In this document: positions 54,020 to 63,519 of the stretch, in pieces
Layout: each line of letters starts with the position of its first letter
How positions within the stretch are numbered: the stretch's first letter is position 1
From: Pseudoalteromonas luteoviolacea
GTDB lineage: Bacteria > Pseudomonadota > Gammaproteobacteria > Enterobacterales > Alteromonadaceae
Assembly (NCBI RefSeq): GCF_001750165.1
Contig: NZ_CP015411.1
Location: 1,578,001 to 1,642,000, forward strand
DNA length: 64,000 nucleotides
Direction of reading: 5' to 3'
Program-made: the position numbers and the translations under genes
The notes under the pieces: model-generated
What the model saw: the letters and a program-made list of their open reading frames with translations, nothing else
Database searches by the model: none
Told to the model about the DNA's origin: nothing

Positions 54020-55858
54020 ATGACAATAAAACCTTTGGTGCTTGCACTGAGCTTAATATCGGGCAGTGTTTTACTGACAGCATGTCAGTCTTCTCAACAA
54101 GCTGAGCACAGTAAGCAAGCCGAACAACAAGAGCAAAAGCCTGTCGTTTACCAAGTATTTACACGGCTATTTGGTAACACAAACACCAATAATGTGCCTT
54201 GGGGCACATTGGCACAAAATGGCGTTGGCAAATTCGAAGACTTCACGCCAAAGGCGTTATCGGAAATTAAAGCCATGGGCGTGACTCATGTATGGTATAC
54301 GGGCGTGCTACACCATGCTTTAGTCGCCGATTACAGTGCATATGGCATTGGTATTGATGATCCCGATGTGGTGAAGGGTCGTGCAGGTTCACCCTATGCA
54401 ATCAAAGATTACTACAATGTTAACCCTGATTTAGCAAAAGATCCTGCAAAGCGTCTGGCAGAGTTTGAAGCGCTGATCGAACGTACTCATGATGCAGACA
54501 TGAAAGTGGTGATAGACATCGTACCAAACCATGTTGCAAGAAATTACCAATCTTTGAGTGCGCCGCAAGGGGCAGAAGATTTTGGCGCACAAGACAATAC
54601 GTCGCTGACTTATGCCCGTGATAACAACTTTTATTATGTGACCGGGCAGGATTTCAAAGTCCCTACCTCTGCTGATTACCAAGTACTGGGTGGTAAGCCT
54701 CATCCACTTGCAGATAGTCAATTTACAGAATCACCTGCGAAATGGACGGGGAATGGCGCACGAGCTGCGCAGCCGCATATTCATGATTGGTATGAAACCG
54801 TTAAAGTTAATTACGGTGTTCGCCCCGACGGCAGCTATGACTTCCCAACGCTGCCTGCTGAAATGGAAACACAAGACTACCGTGCTCACCATGCATTCTG
54901 GCAAGATAAAGACCTACCGGATAGCTGGTATAAGTTTAGAGACATCACCTTATATTGGCTTGATAAAGGGGTAGATGGTTTCCGCTATGATATGGCTGAA
55001 ATGGTGCCAGTTGAATTCTGGAGCTTTTTAAATTCTTCCATCAAGATGCAAAACCCTGACGCTTTTTTATTGGCTGAGGTGTATAACCCAACCCTTTATC
55101 GCCCTTATATTCACCAAGGTAAAATGGACTTCTTATACGACAAAGTGGGCTTTTATGACAGCTTGAAGTTATTGATGCAAGGCACTGGCAATGCACAAAG
55201 TGTGATGGATGCGCATTTAAGCGTGTCTGATATTGCACCACACATGCTGCACTTTTTAGAAAACCATGATGAGCAGCGTATCGCCAGCGCTGAATTTGCA
55301 GGCAGCGCTGAAAAAGGCAAGCCGGCGATGGTGGTGAGCCATTTAATCAGTAAAGCACCCACTATGTTGTATTTTGGGCAATCCGTCGGTGAAGACGGTT
55401 CAGAGATGGCTGGCTTTGGGAAACCTAGCCGCACCAGCATTTTTGACTATATCGGTGTACCTGCACATCAGGCTTGGATGAATAATGGTAAATTTGACGG
55501 TGGCCTGCTAAGTGATGCGCAAAAGGCATTACGTCAATATTATAAAAAACTCATGAACTTAAGCTCAATGCCTGCTATTCAACATGGCGCACTGGTGCAA
55601 CTGAACACATTAGATAGTGCTAACAAGCCAGCTGAAAATGTGATGGCGTTTGCACGTGATAATGCCGCTCAGCAAGTCATTGTGGCAAGTAACTTTGATG
55701 CTGATAATGCGCAGAAGGTTACGATTGAATTACCAGAGGGGTGGCAAGGTAAAGTCGTCGATAAGTTGGAGTCTCACCCAACACTTGTCATTAAAAATAA
55801 TCAACTCAACATCACTTTGGCACCGCTTGCCAGTGTTGTGTATGAGCTAGAGAACTAA
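54020..55858 (+). CDS. GH13 alpha-amylase lipoprotein
   Basis: A 612-residue lipoprotein: a signal with lipobox LLTAC and Cys22, then a Gln/Glu-rich linker. The family 13 barrel shows QVFTRLFGN, region I DIVPNHVARNY, region II GFRYDMAEMV with the nucleophile Asp, region III LLAEVYNP with Glu and region IV FLENHDEQRIAS with Asp. A beta-sandwich domain closes the chain. It cuts alpha-1,4-glucans at the membrane surface. It opens an operon with the sugar permease (2-bp gap) and the GH15 enzyme, under the third ATACGTAT site. Confidence 0.93.
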   Translation: MTIKPLVLALSLISGSVLLTACQSSQQAEHSKQAEQQEQKPVVYQVFTRLFGNTNTNNVPWGTLAQNGVGKFEDFTPKALSEIKAMGVTHVWYTGVLHHALVADYSAYGIGIDDPDVVKGRAGSPYAIKDYYNVNPDLAKDPAKRLAEFEALIERTHDADMKVVIDIVPNHVARNYQSLSAPQGAEDFGAQDNTSLTYARDNNFYYVTGQDFKVPTSADYQVLGGKPHPLADSQFTESPAKWTGNGARAAQPHIHDWYETVKVNYGVRPDGSYDFPTLPAEMETQDYRAHHAFWQDKDLPDSWYKFRDITLYWLDKGVDGFRYDMAEMVPVEFWSFLNSSIKMQNPDAFLLAEVYNPTLYRPYIHQGKMDFLYDKVGFYDSLKLLMQGTGNAQSVMDAHLSVSDIAPHMLHFLENHDEQRIASAEFAGSAEKGKPAMVVSHLISKAPTMLYFGQSVGEDGSEMAGFGKPSRTSIFDYIGVPAHQAWMNNGKFDGGLLSDAQKALRQYYKKLMNLSSMPAIQHGALVQLNTLDSANKPAENVMAFARDNAAQQVIVASNFDADNAQKVTIELPEGWQGKVVDKLESHPTLVIKNNQLNITLAPLASVVYELEN

Positions 55859-55860
55859 TT

Positions 55861-57351
55861 ATGCAAAAACAAAAACCACAACTGAGTTTCTGGCAAATTT
55901 GGAATATGTGCTTTGGTTTTATGGGTATTCAATTTGGCTTTGCGTTACAAAACGGTAATGTGAGCCGAATTTTCCAAACGCTAGGCGCATCAGTGGATGA
56001 TATTCCAATTTTGTGGGTGGCAGCGCCACTCACTGGATTGATTGTACAGCCGATAATCGGCTATTGGAGCGATAGAACGTGGACAGGCCTTGGCCGCCGT
56101 CGTCCTTTCTTTTTATACGGTGCGATACTGACGACCCTGTCACTTTTCATCATGCCAAACTCGCCAACACTATGGATTGCAGCCGGTATGCTGTGGATCA
56201 TGGATGCGTCAATCAATGTCACGATGGAGCCGTTTCGTGCATTAGTGGGTGATAACCTCAATAAAAAGCAGCGTGCAACAGGCTATGCCATGCAAAGCTT
56301 TTTCATTGGCATTGGTGCTATTATCGCCTCTGCATTGCCTTGGATGATGACCAACTGGTTTGGGATCAGCAACACAGCAGCGCCTGGAGAAATCCCTGAG
56401 TCTGTAAAATATGCCTTTTATTTCGGTGGTGTGATTTTATTTTTAGCAGTGGGCTGGACCATTCTGAAAACCAAAGAATATACGCCAGAGCAGTTAGCTG
56501 AATTTGAATCACCAGAACTAAAACAAGCATCATCACAGCCAAAGCAGCGCATTCAGTTTGCTAAGTTTGCACTTGTAAGCGGCGCGATTGGTGGCCTTAT
56601 TTTGGCAGGTGTTACCGTGTTAAAGCTAGAAAAAGAGCTTTATCTGTTAAGTGCACTATTACTGTCGTTCTCAGCGATTATTCTGATTGCGGGTTACTTG
56701 CAAAACAAACAGCGTACAAGCGGCGGTTTTTACGAAGTTATTTATGACGTATTCACTATGCCAGAAACCATGAGGCAATTGGCGGTGGTACAGTTTTTCA
56801 GCTGGTTCTCTTTGTTTGCGATGTGGATTTATACGACATCGGCGGTGACCAGTTTTCACTATGGTACGACGGATGTAACCTCGAAAGCCTACAATGATGG
56901 GGCTGATTGGGTCGGCATTTTATTTGCCGCATACAATGGTTTTGCAGCTTTGGCAGCCGTATGCATCCCATTTTTTGTTAAACATGTTGGCCTTAAGTGG
57001 GCGCATAGCTTAAACCTGCTTTTAGGTGCTGGTGCGCTCTTGAGCTTTTTGTTTATTTCAGATCCAAGCCTGCTATGGCTACCAATGATAGGTATCGGCT
57101 TTGCATGGGCATCCATTCTATCTCTGCCTTATGCCATGTTAAGCGATGCGGTGCCAGCGCACAAAATGGGCGTGTTTATGGGGATTTTTAACTTCTTTAT
57201 TGTTATCCCTCAATTGCTGGCAGCCAGTGTACTTGGCCTTATCTTAAGAAACGTTTTCGAGAATCAACCTATTTATGCATTAGTTATTGGTGGTGTGTCG
57301 TTTATTTTAGCGGCGCTGTCTGTTGCACGTGTCAAAACAAGCGCGCAATAA
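55861..57351 (+). CDS. MFS maltose/oligosaccharide permease (MalT/SUC type)
   Basis: A 496-residue inner-membrane carrier with about twelve helices. The family signatures are NMCFGFMGIQFGFALQNGN, then QPIIGYWSDRTW and GRRRPFFLYGA (the MFS loop 2-3 motif in the sucrose/maltose-proton branch). A long cytoplasmic loop lies at ~205-230. It follows the amylase by 2 bp and is followed by the GH15 gene at 21 bp, so it most likely imports maltose or maltodextrins into the cytoplasm for the GH13 glucosidase. Proton coupling is inferred from the family. Confidence 0.9.
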   Translation: MQKQKPQLSFWQIWNMCFGFMGIQFGFALQNGNVSRIFQTLGASVDDIPILWVAAPLTGLIVQPIIGYWSDRTWTGLGRRRPFFLYGAILTTLSLFIMPNSPTLWIAAGMLWIMDASINVTMEPFRALVGDNLNKKQRATGYAMQSFFIGIGAIIASALPWMMTNWFGISNTAAPGEIPESVKYAFYFGGVILFLAVGWTILKTKEYTPEQLAEFESPELKQASSQPKQRIQFAKFALVSGAIGGLILAGVTVLKLEKELYLLSALLLSFSAIILIAGYLQNKQRTSGGFYEVIYDVFTMPETMRQLAVVQFFSWFSLFAMWIYTTSAVTSFHYGTTDVTSKAYNDGADWVGILFAAYNGFAALAAVCIPFFVKHVGLKWAHSLNLLLGAGALLSFLFISDPSLLWLPMIGIGFAWASILSLPYAMLSDAVPAHKMGVFMGIFNFFIVIPQLLAASVLGLILRNVFENQPIYALVIGGVSFILAALSVARVKTSAQ

Positions 57352-57372
57352 AGCAGCCACTGAGGAGTAAAA

Positions 57373-59763
57373 ATGAAAAAATTGTCATGTTTGTCGTTGG
57401 CATTAATTGCCGCAGGCCTTATCGGGTGTGGTAGCGCAACGAATACGCAGCAGATTAAAACCGCACCCGGTGCGCCGGGCGATAAGCCGTTTTGGACTTA
57501 TTCAGATAAAACGGGCATTGGCACGTCTTATGAAGTCTATAAAAATGGCCAGTATGCAAATGATGCACAAACAGGTGAAGTATCTAAAGTTTGGTTTTCA
57601 ATTGCCAAGGGCATGATCACTGAGACCATGTTTGGCCTTATTCATCAAGCGCAAATTCGTGATATGCAGTTTGTGGTGACAGGTAAAGACTTTACTGTGA
57701 CAGAGCGCGATGAGTTAGAGGTGTCTATTGATTATCTTTATAAAGATAATCAAGGCCGTCCTTTATCACTGGCTTATAAAGTTGTTAGTACAGACAAGCA
57801 AGGTCGCTTTACACTAGAAAAACACATTTTCACGGACCCTGATGGCCAGACTTTATTTGTCAGAGCAAAAGTGGACACGCAGCTGAGCGGTGTAAAAGCG
57901 TTTGTGAACGTTAACCCATATGTGAATAACAACGGTCTGAATGACTCAGCAACCGTGACAGACAAAGGTCTGGTTGCTTGGGAAGCCGATAACTTTTTAA
58001 CTTTGCAAAGTAGCACAGGGTTTGAGCAAGCATCGGTCGGTTTTACAGGTAGTAGTGACAATCTGAATGAACTTAAGAAAAGTCATGCATTGACAAGTAC
58101 TTACCAAAGGACGGGTGATACAAAAGGCAATGTAAACTGGCTTGCAGAGCTTGGTGAAGTTAAGGGGTCTGCGACCTTTGATCTTGCTTTGAGCTTTGGC
58201 AAGTCACAAGCAGAGAGTTTTGCTCAAGGTGCTGCTGCGCTAAATAAAGGTTATAACAAAGTTCTTGCACACTACAATGGGCAAGGCGATTATATCGGCT
58301 GGGAAGATTACTTAACTAGCCTTAAACCGATGCAGCGTCTAGCAAACTACACCACAGACAGCGGTAAACTATTAAATGTCAGTGCATTAGTGTTAAAAGC
58401 ACAAGAAGATAAAACGCACGCCGGCGCACTCATTGCATCACTGTCTAACCCATGGGGTGACACAGTTGCTGCTGAGCAAGGTCACACAGGATATAAAGCG
58501 GTTTGGGTACGTGACTTTTATCAAGTTGCTATGGCGTTCATGGCGATGGGCGACCCAGATACAGCGCTAACCTCATTTGAATACCTTGAAAAAGTTCAAG
58601 TGATGGATGGCACGCCAGGTAATCAAGGCGATACCGGCTGGTTTTTACAAAAAACGCATGTTGACGGGGAGTTAGAGTGGGTAGGTGTTCAGCTCGACCA
58701 AACCGCGATGCCGGTCATGCTTGCTTGGAAATTGTGGCAAGCGGGTGTGTTAAGCGATGAAAAGCTAGTTTACTGGTACGAGCGCATGCTCAAGCCTGCG
58801 GCAGAGTTCCTAGTAGATGGCGGTTTAGCAAAGATTTTGTGGAATGATACGCAAATTACGCCACCTGCGACCCAGCAAGAGCGCTGGGAAGAGCAAGACG
58901 GGTATTCACCTTCGACGACTGCAGCGATTATTGCTGGCCTGGTGACGGCAAGTGATATTGCCAAGTTAGCGGGTGATAAAGCAGGGGAGCAAAGGTATCT
59001 AGATACTGCTAAAAAGTATAACGACACTGTTGAAAAGCTCATGTTTACCACCGAAGGTAACTTGAAAGGCCAAGACACAGATGGTGAATACTTCTTCCGT
59101 ATCGCACGTGATGAGAACCCAAACACCTCCACAAAATTGGGTGATAACAATGGCCGTACAGGACTTGATAAGCGTCAGATTATTGATGGTGGTTTCTTAG
59201 AGTTGGTACGTTATGGTGTAAGAGGTGCTGATGCGCCAAGCATTTTGAAAACACTGCCAGAGTACGAAGATGAAACGTTACCTGAAAACTTGCGTGTAAA
59301 ATACAGCTTTACCTTTGCAGGCGATCCAAATTCGTACCCTGGTTACCGTCGTTACGGTAATGATGGCTATGGCGAAGATGAAGTAAAAGGGACTAACTAT
59401 GCTGAGGGCGGTCAAAATACACCGGGACAGCGTGGTCGTGTATGGCCATTCTTTACTGGTGAAAAAGGCCATTATGAAATAGCGGCTGCCGCTGCGACTA
59501 AGGGCTTAACCAAAGACGTTGTGACGCGTATAAAGCATACCTATGTGCGTGGCATGGAGCACTTTGCCAATGAAGGTTTGATGCTACCAGAACAAGTTTG
59601 GGATGGCGTCGGTGTTAACCCGTTTGGTTACCAGCTGGGTGAAGGCACTAATTCGGCAACACCGCTGGCTTGGACACATGCAGAGTACGTTAAATTAGTC
59701 CGTTCACTTGCAGATAAAAATGTCTGGGATCATTACCCAATTGTCAGCGAGAAGTTAAAATAA
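57373..59763 (+). CDS. GH15 glucoamylase/glucodextranase-like lipoprotein
   Basis: A 796-residue protein with lipobox LIGCG (Cys19). An N-terminal beta-sandwich (~30-290) of the glucodextranase type precedes an (alpha/alpha)6 barrel (~315-790). Barrel motifs: AVWVRDFYQVAMAFMAMGD (substrate-binding Trp and Asp), WEEQDGYSPST (a Glu-Glu pair, likely catalytic acid) and the C-terminal GRVWPFFTGEKGHYE with the base Glu. Such enzymes release glucose from chain ends of alpha-glucans. It is the last gene of the amylase-permease-GH15 operon; an AGGAG site precedes the ATG. Confidence 0.92.
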   Translation: MKKLSCLSLALIAAGLIGCGSATNTQQIKTAPGAPGDKPFWTYSDKTGIGTSYEVYKNGQYANDAQTGEVSKVWFSIAKGMITETMFGLIHQAQIRDMQFVVTGKDFTVTERDELEVSIDYLYKDNQGRPLSLAYKVVSTDKQGRFTLEKHIFTDPDGQTLFVRAKVDTQLSGVKAFVNVNPYVNNNGLNDSATVTDKGLVAWEADNFLTLQSSTGFEQASVGFTGSSDNLNELKKSHALTSTYQRTGDTKGNVNWLAELGEVKGSATFDLALSFGKSQAESFAQGAAALNKGYNKVLAHYNGQGDYIGWEDYLTSLKPMQRLANYTTDSGKLLNVSALVLKAQEDKTHAGALIASLSNPWGDTVAAEQGHTGYKAVWVRDFYQVAMAFMAMGDPDTALTSFEYLEKVQVMDGTPGNQGDTGWFLQKTHVDGELEWVGVQLDQTAMPVMLAWKLWQAGVLSDEKLVYWYERMLKPAAEFLVDGGLAKILWNDTQITPPATQQERWEEQDGYSPSTTAAIIAGLVTASDIAKLAGDKAGEQRYLDTAKKYNDTVEKLMFTTEGNLKGQDTDGEYFFRIARDENPNTSTKLGDNNGRTGLDKRQIIDGGFLELVRYGVRGADAPSILKTLPEYEDETLPENLRVKYSFTFAGDPNSYPGYRRYGNDGYGEDEVKGTNYAEGGQNTPGQRGRVWPFFTGEKGHYEIAAAAATKGLTKDVVTRIKHTYVRGMEHFANEGLMLPEQVWDGVGVNPFGYQLGEGTNSATPLAWTHAEYVKLVRSLADKNVWDHYPIVSEKLK

Positions 59764-59777
59764 CTCACCATTCTAAA

Positions 59778-59800
59778 GCGGTGTATTAACAATGCACCGC
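59778..59800 (+). terminator. Hairpin at the end of the amylase operon
   Basis: Arms GCGGTG and CACCGC (with a flanking GC extension) 15 bp past the GH15 stop. The T-run is poor, so termination is plausible but not certain. Confidence 0.5.
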
Positions 59801-60025
59801 GATTATCCTCTATTTGAAAATTTATTTTTACCTAGTAATTAAAATAATAATTAGCAATTTAAAAATTGTTTTACTTTGTGTTTGTTTGTAATTTTCTTTA
59901 TTTTTCCTATTAATTTCCGATTCATTTTATCAGAATATAATCTTCCGGCTTTTAGGTTGGCTGGTGATTTTATATGAACTTCTATGAAAAACCGATTATG
60001 TGATTTTTTGAAAGGATATTAGAAA

Positions 60026-60619
60026 ATGCAAAATAAAAATGTACTTATTATAGGTAATGGGCCTGTTAATACTGATATAAGCAAGCAAGTTGAAGAGTTT
60101 GACCGTGTAGTGCGATTTAATTTTTGCGCAGGACTACCTGCTCATCTGGGCACCAAGTGTACTGATTTATGGTTATCAAGTCGCGGCAGGCAAGCTATGA
60201 AGATTGCCCAGCAGTTTCCCCGCCTCAACTTAAGTAACCTCAGTCAAGTTATGCTAACTGACCCAAAACAAAGTATTTTCAAACAAATATTATTTAAAGC
60301 AATAAATCGAAAAGGGAAAATAGATTTTGGCGATAAAATAGCAAGGCACGTTGACGACAAGCAGATCATTCAAAGAATTGATCAGCGCTATCGCGCTTCG
60401 GTTTTATCAGATCTTTTAAAGCTAGGTAAACCTGAATGTAAACCCGTATGTCCAAGTTCAGGGTTGCTTGCCATGCACTACTTCATCGAAAGGTGTCAAC
60501 ATGTCACTATAACTGGGTTTGGTTTTCAAGGTTGGAAACGACACCCTTGGGCTCAAGAAAAGCAATATGTCGATAAATTGGTTAAACAAGGTAAGATTGA
60601 TTGGCTAAATTTAAATTGA
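60026..60619 (+). CDS. GT29-like (sialyltransferase-fold) protein
   Basis: A 197-residue soluble protein. It starts with VLIIGNGPVNTDISKQVEEF, then DRVVRFNF, GTKCTDLWLSS and the later motif PSSGLLAMHYFIERC, ending ITGFGFQGW. These follow the order of the large and small sialyl motifs of family GT29 proteins in bacteria, although the protein is short. It may transfer a sugar to a surface polymer. It stands alone with a GAAAGGA site upstream and very AT-rich flanks. Donor and acceptor unknown. Confidence 0.7.
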   Translation: MQNKNVLIIGNGPVNTDISKQVEEFDRVVRFNFCAGLPAHLGTKCTDLWLSSRGRQAMKIAQQFPRLNLSNLSQVMLTDPKQSIFKQILFKAINRKGKIDFGDKIARHVDDKQIIQRIDQRYRASVLSDLLKLGKPECKPVCPSSGLLAMHYFIERCQHVTITGFGFQGWKRHPWAQEKQYVDKLVKQGKIDWLNLN

Positions 60620-60743
60620 TCATTATTCAATTTTATTTTTATATAAAATCTTTTTCTTAAGTTTTATTTAATGTTGGTTATTATATTTTTATTTAAGCCG
60701 TATAAGTTAAAAGGTTTATCGACATATACGGCTAAGCCGTTAT

Positions 60744-60909
60744 TTATGGCTCACAACGATGCCAACCGGTTGTGCATTTCCATGTTGCGTACCATCTGCG
60801 TCCACCATTAACTTGTTTAGTTACTAGCTTGTTTAGTTACTAGCTTGTTTAGTGCGGCACTGTCATTAGACAAGTTTTTTAAGTTGCCTTTTTGTAGCTT
60901 TAATTTCAT
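60744..60909 (-). pseudogene. Double-glycine peptide gene put out of frame by a 16-bp duplication
   Basis: On the minus strand an AAAGGA site lies 6 bases before the ATG at 60909. The leader reads MKLKLQKGNLKNLSNDSAAL. A 16-bp tandem repeat then shifts the frame, so as written translation stops after 30 residues (TKQASN, stop). Removing one repeat unit restores a frame to a TAA at 60744: 49 residues, leader ending KQVNGG and an 18-residue core rich in Trp, Arg and His with two Cys. The leader is related to that of the peptide at 6434. It may be a recent knock-out or a slippage switch. Confidence 0.7.
60812..60853. repeat. 16-bp tandem repeat inside the peptide gene
   Basis: Unit CTTGTTTAGTTACTAG at 60812-60827 and 60828-60843, then 10 bp of a third copy to 60853. 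Because 16 is not a multiple of 3, the copy number decides the reading frame of the peptide gene on the minus strand. Confidence 0.95.
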
Positions 60910-61132
60910 TGTTAGTCCTTTTTGAGATGAATGAATATCATATACAGGCTAGCATTTGTGTATAAAAAGCAAACTACACATTCGTGACAATCCAGCATGT
61001 GAGCAAAACGGTGTACCTGGTGCAAACAGGCCTCACTTTTTCTGTGAGGATAATGAAATTGTCCTTACATGGCTTGGCCAATAAGAGTACAGGCAAAGCT
61101 CTATCGCTTCACCTGTTCACACCCCAACAGAT
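60910..61132. other. Intergenic stretch upstream of the peptide gene
   Basis: About 220 bp between the peptide gene and the end of the dGTPase-like gene, plus the AT-rich 60620-60743 on the other side. The peptide gene's promoter must lie here. I see no other gene; a 62-codon frame at 60984-61172 overlaps the HD gene and has no support. Confidence 0.3.
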
Positions 61133-62437
61133 TTATATTCTGGCCATACTATTGCCAAATAATCGAGCATGACAGCGCCTTGCATACTCATCAGTCATGC
61201 CAGATAAATAATCTGTAAGTACCCGCATTTTTGCTATGTCACTGTCTGCTTGCTCATATTGAGACTGGGCGGTATAAGGAAGCAATCTCATTGGGTCGCT
61301 GGAAAATGCGTCGAATAGGTCAATCAGCATATTCTGACCGCTGAACTCAATTTGCTGCATGGTCGGTTCTCGAATGAGTCTTTGATAGACAAATTGCTTG
61401 AGTACTTTAAGGATGGCTTCAAATTCATCGTTGAGTTTGACGGTATTTTTAAGTAGTGGATCGTCAAAGTCGGCATCGTGCTGAACCAAAGCACAGTGAA
61501 CAATGAAAATGTTGACCAGTTCGCCAATGGCGTCTTTTCTAAGCGGTTCATCATCAGAAAAGAGGCGATGCGTTAAACTTGATAGGTTTTGTTCAAGCCA
61601 AGGTGAGTTAATTTGTTTGAACTCAGGCATCGCATAGTTATACCAGTCGCGCTCACTGAGTGTGCCAGTGGCAATTGCATCTTCTAAATCATGCACAGCA
61701 TAAGCAATGTCATCCGCATATTCCATGATGGCCGCATCAAGAGATTTATAGACAGTCTTAGACTTAAACTCATCAATGGGACTGTGCATTGTGAAAAGGG
61801 CTTTATCCTTGTTAGACAAAGGCGACAATATCCAATCAAAAACGTCTTTATCACAATCGTAAACGCCTTTGGCAGGAAACCATTTTTGCGTATAGATAAA
61901 ACGTTGATGAGGACTAATGCTTTGAGGCTTAAGCTGTAATGCAGAGATGTGCGCTGGATATTTTATAAAACCGAGTAGCGTACGTCTGGTCAAATTCATA
62001 CCATAGCCATTTGAGTAGGGCTCTAACTTGGTCACAATACGGAGCGTTTGTGCATTACCCTCGAAGCCGCCGTAATCACGCATCAAATAATTGAGAGCGA
62101 TTTCTCCACCATGTCCAAAAGGGGGGTGGCCAATATCATGGGCAAGACAGATGGTTTCAATGAGGCTAGCAGAAGGGAAGTGCTCAAAGTCAGGGTTTTG
62201 CAATTTGAGGTGGCGCAATAGGCCTGTTCCTATTTGAGATACCTCCAATGAATGCGTTAGTCGTGTACGATAAAAGTCATTCACGCCAATACTCATGATC
62301 TGCGTCTTTGATTGCAGGCGTCTAAAGGCGGCAGCGTGGATAATTCGAGAGCGATCTACTTGCCACGCTGAGCGATTATCGTTGGGGCGATTTTTTATTT
62401 GATCAAGTAATCTTTGTTGCCATACGGGCTGGGTCAT
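61133..62437 (-). CDS. dGTPase-like HD-domain triphosphohydrolase
   Basis: A 434-residue HD-superfamily phosphohydrolase of the dGTP triphosphohydrolase-like type. The N-terminus RSAWQVDRSRIIHAAAFRRL and QIMSIGVNDFYRTRLTHSLEV carries the first metal His. The HD motif is in ICLAHDIGHPPFGHGGE, and a further Asp is in MEYADDIAYAVHDLEDA. Enzymes of this family split dNTPs to nucleoside and triphosphate, controlling nucleotide pools and sometimes limiting phage. The length is that of the stand-alone type. It is divergent from the Bax-like gene. Confidence 0.92.
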   Translation of the reverse strand: MTQPVWQQRLLDQIKNRPNDNRSAWQVDRSRIIHAAAFRRLQSKTQIMSIGVNDFYRTRLTHSLEVSQIGTGLLRHLKLQNPDFEHFPSASLIETICLAHDIGHPPFGHGGEIALNYLMRDYGGFEGNAQTLRIVTKLEPYSNGYGMNLTRRTLLGFIKYPAHISALQLKPQSISPHQRFIYTQKWFPAKGVYDCDKDVFDWILSPLSNKDKALFTMHSPIDEFKSKTVYKSLDAAIMEYADDIAYAVHDLEDAIATGTLSERDWYNYAMPEFKQINSPWLEQNLSSLTHRLFSDDEPLRKDAIGELVNIFIVHCALVQHDADFDDPLLKNTVKLNDEFEAILKVLKQFVYQRLIREPTMQQIEFSGQNMLIDLFDAFSSDPMRLLPYTAQSQYEQADSDIAKMRVLTDYLSGMTDEYARRCHARLFGNSMARI

Positions 62438-62694
62438 AAGGTACTCTATGTGACTGGTTATTGTCTTATTCCATCTTTGTAAGCTAAGTATAGCGATGCA
62501 AAGTTAAAATTGTAATTACTTGGAATAGTTAGGAAAAAGCTCATTTTAGCGACGGATTGGCATAAATTCGCGTTTAACGACTATTGTTGCTATAATCGGT
62601 CGCCGTTTTATGAGATGAACTAAGTACAACGAGTCTTTCTCTGACAAAGGAAGTTCAGATAGCTCGTTTGGTAGGTACTAGTGAGAGGAGAATC

Positions 62695-63519
62695 ATGCGT
62701 TCTAATTTGATTAAGATTTTATTAATTGCTGTCTCTTTGTACGCAATTATTTATCCATTTATAACTGAACCACCGGAAAAGCCAGAGCCAATAGAAGTAC
62801 CAGAAGTTATCGTTGAGATCCCTGAAGTCGAAATACCTGAGCAGCCACTTCATAATGTGCAACTTCCTGACTTTGGCTCGATCAAAGATATCGCAACTAA
62901 GAAAAAAACTTTTTTCGACTTTATCAAACCTCATGTAGAGGCCGAAAATAAGGTGATACTGCAACAAAGAGCCAGTATTGAGATTGCACTCATGATGTTG
63001 CAGTTTGAAGAGCTGCTCAGTGATGTGCAAATTGAACGGGTGCAAACTATTTTTCAACTTTATAAGATAGATCAAAGTGAGATCACTTCTGAGAGTTTAA
63101 AATTGGCCCTTGATAGAGTTGATATTATACCCAAAGAGTTGGCATTAATGCAGGCGGCCAATGAATCTGCTTGGGGTACATCTCGGTTTGCACGTATTGG
63201 TTTAAACTTTTTTGGGCAGTGGTGTTATCGTTCGGGGTGCGGGATGATCCCGAAGCGTCGTGCTGATGAGGCCGCGCATGAAGTGGCGGCATTTAAATCG
63301 GTCAGGGCATCGGTTACCTCGTATTTTAGAAATATAAATACACATGATGCATACCGAGAGCTCCGCGCAGTTCGCGCACAGTTGAGGGCGGATAAAAAAG
63401 AGATCATTGCAACGGCTTTAACCCCGGGTTTAATGTCATACTCTGAACGTGGACAAGATTACATTGAAGAACTCAATGATATGATCAGACATAACAAGGC
63501 TTATTTTGATGAAGAATAG
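62695..63519 (+). CDS. Bax-like exported glucosaminidase-domain protein
   Basis: A 274-residue protein. An N-terminal helix (~8-22) anchors or exports it, then comes a Pro/Glu-rich stretch (about 30 residues, PEKPEPIEVPEV) as spacer. Residues ~145-270 form a glucosaminidase-type domain with LALMQAANESAWGTSRFA, where the Glu is the expected catalytic acid, then FFGQWCY and a final SYSERGQDYI. It matches E. coli Bax in architecture and probably cuts peptidoglycan glycan strands. ATG 62695 has a GAGGAG site; the GTG-like upstream start is not needed. It overlaps the next gene by 11 bp. Confidence 0.85.
   Translation: MRSNLIKILLIAVSLYAIIYPFITEPPEKPEPIEVPEVIVEIPEVEIPEQPLHNVQLPDFGSIKDIATKKKTFFDFIKPHVEAENKVILQQRASIEIALMMLQFEELLSDVQIERVQTIFQLYKIDQSEITSESLKLALDRVDIIPKELALMQAANESAWGTSRFARIGLNFFGQWCYRSGCGMIPKRRADEAAHEVAAFKSVRASVTSYFRNINTHDAYRELRAVRAQLRADKKEIIATALTPGLMSYSERGQDYIEELNDMIRHNKAYFDEE

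Noticed and set aside
58770..59150. A 126-codon frame antisense to the GH15 gene
   Set aside because: Lies wholly inside a well-supported gene and its composition mirrors that gene's codons.
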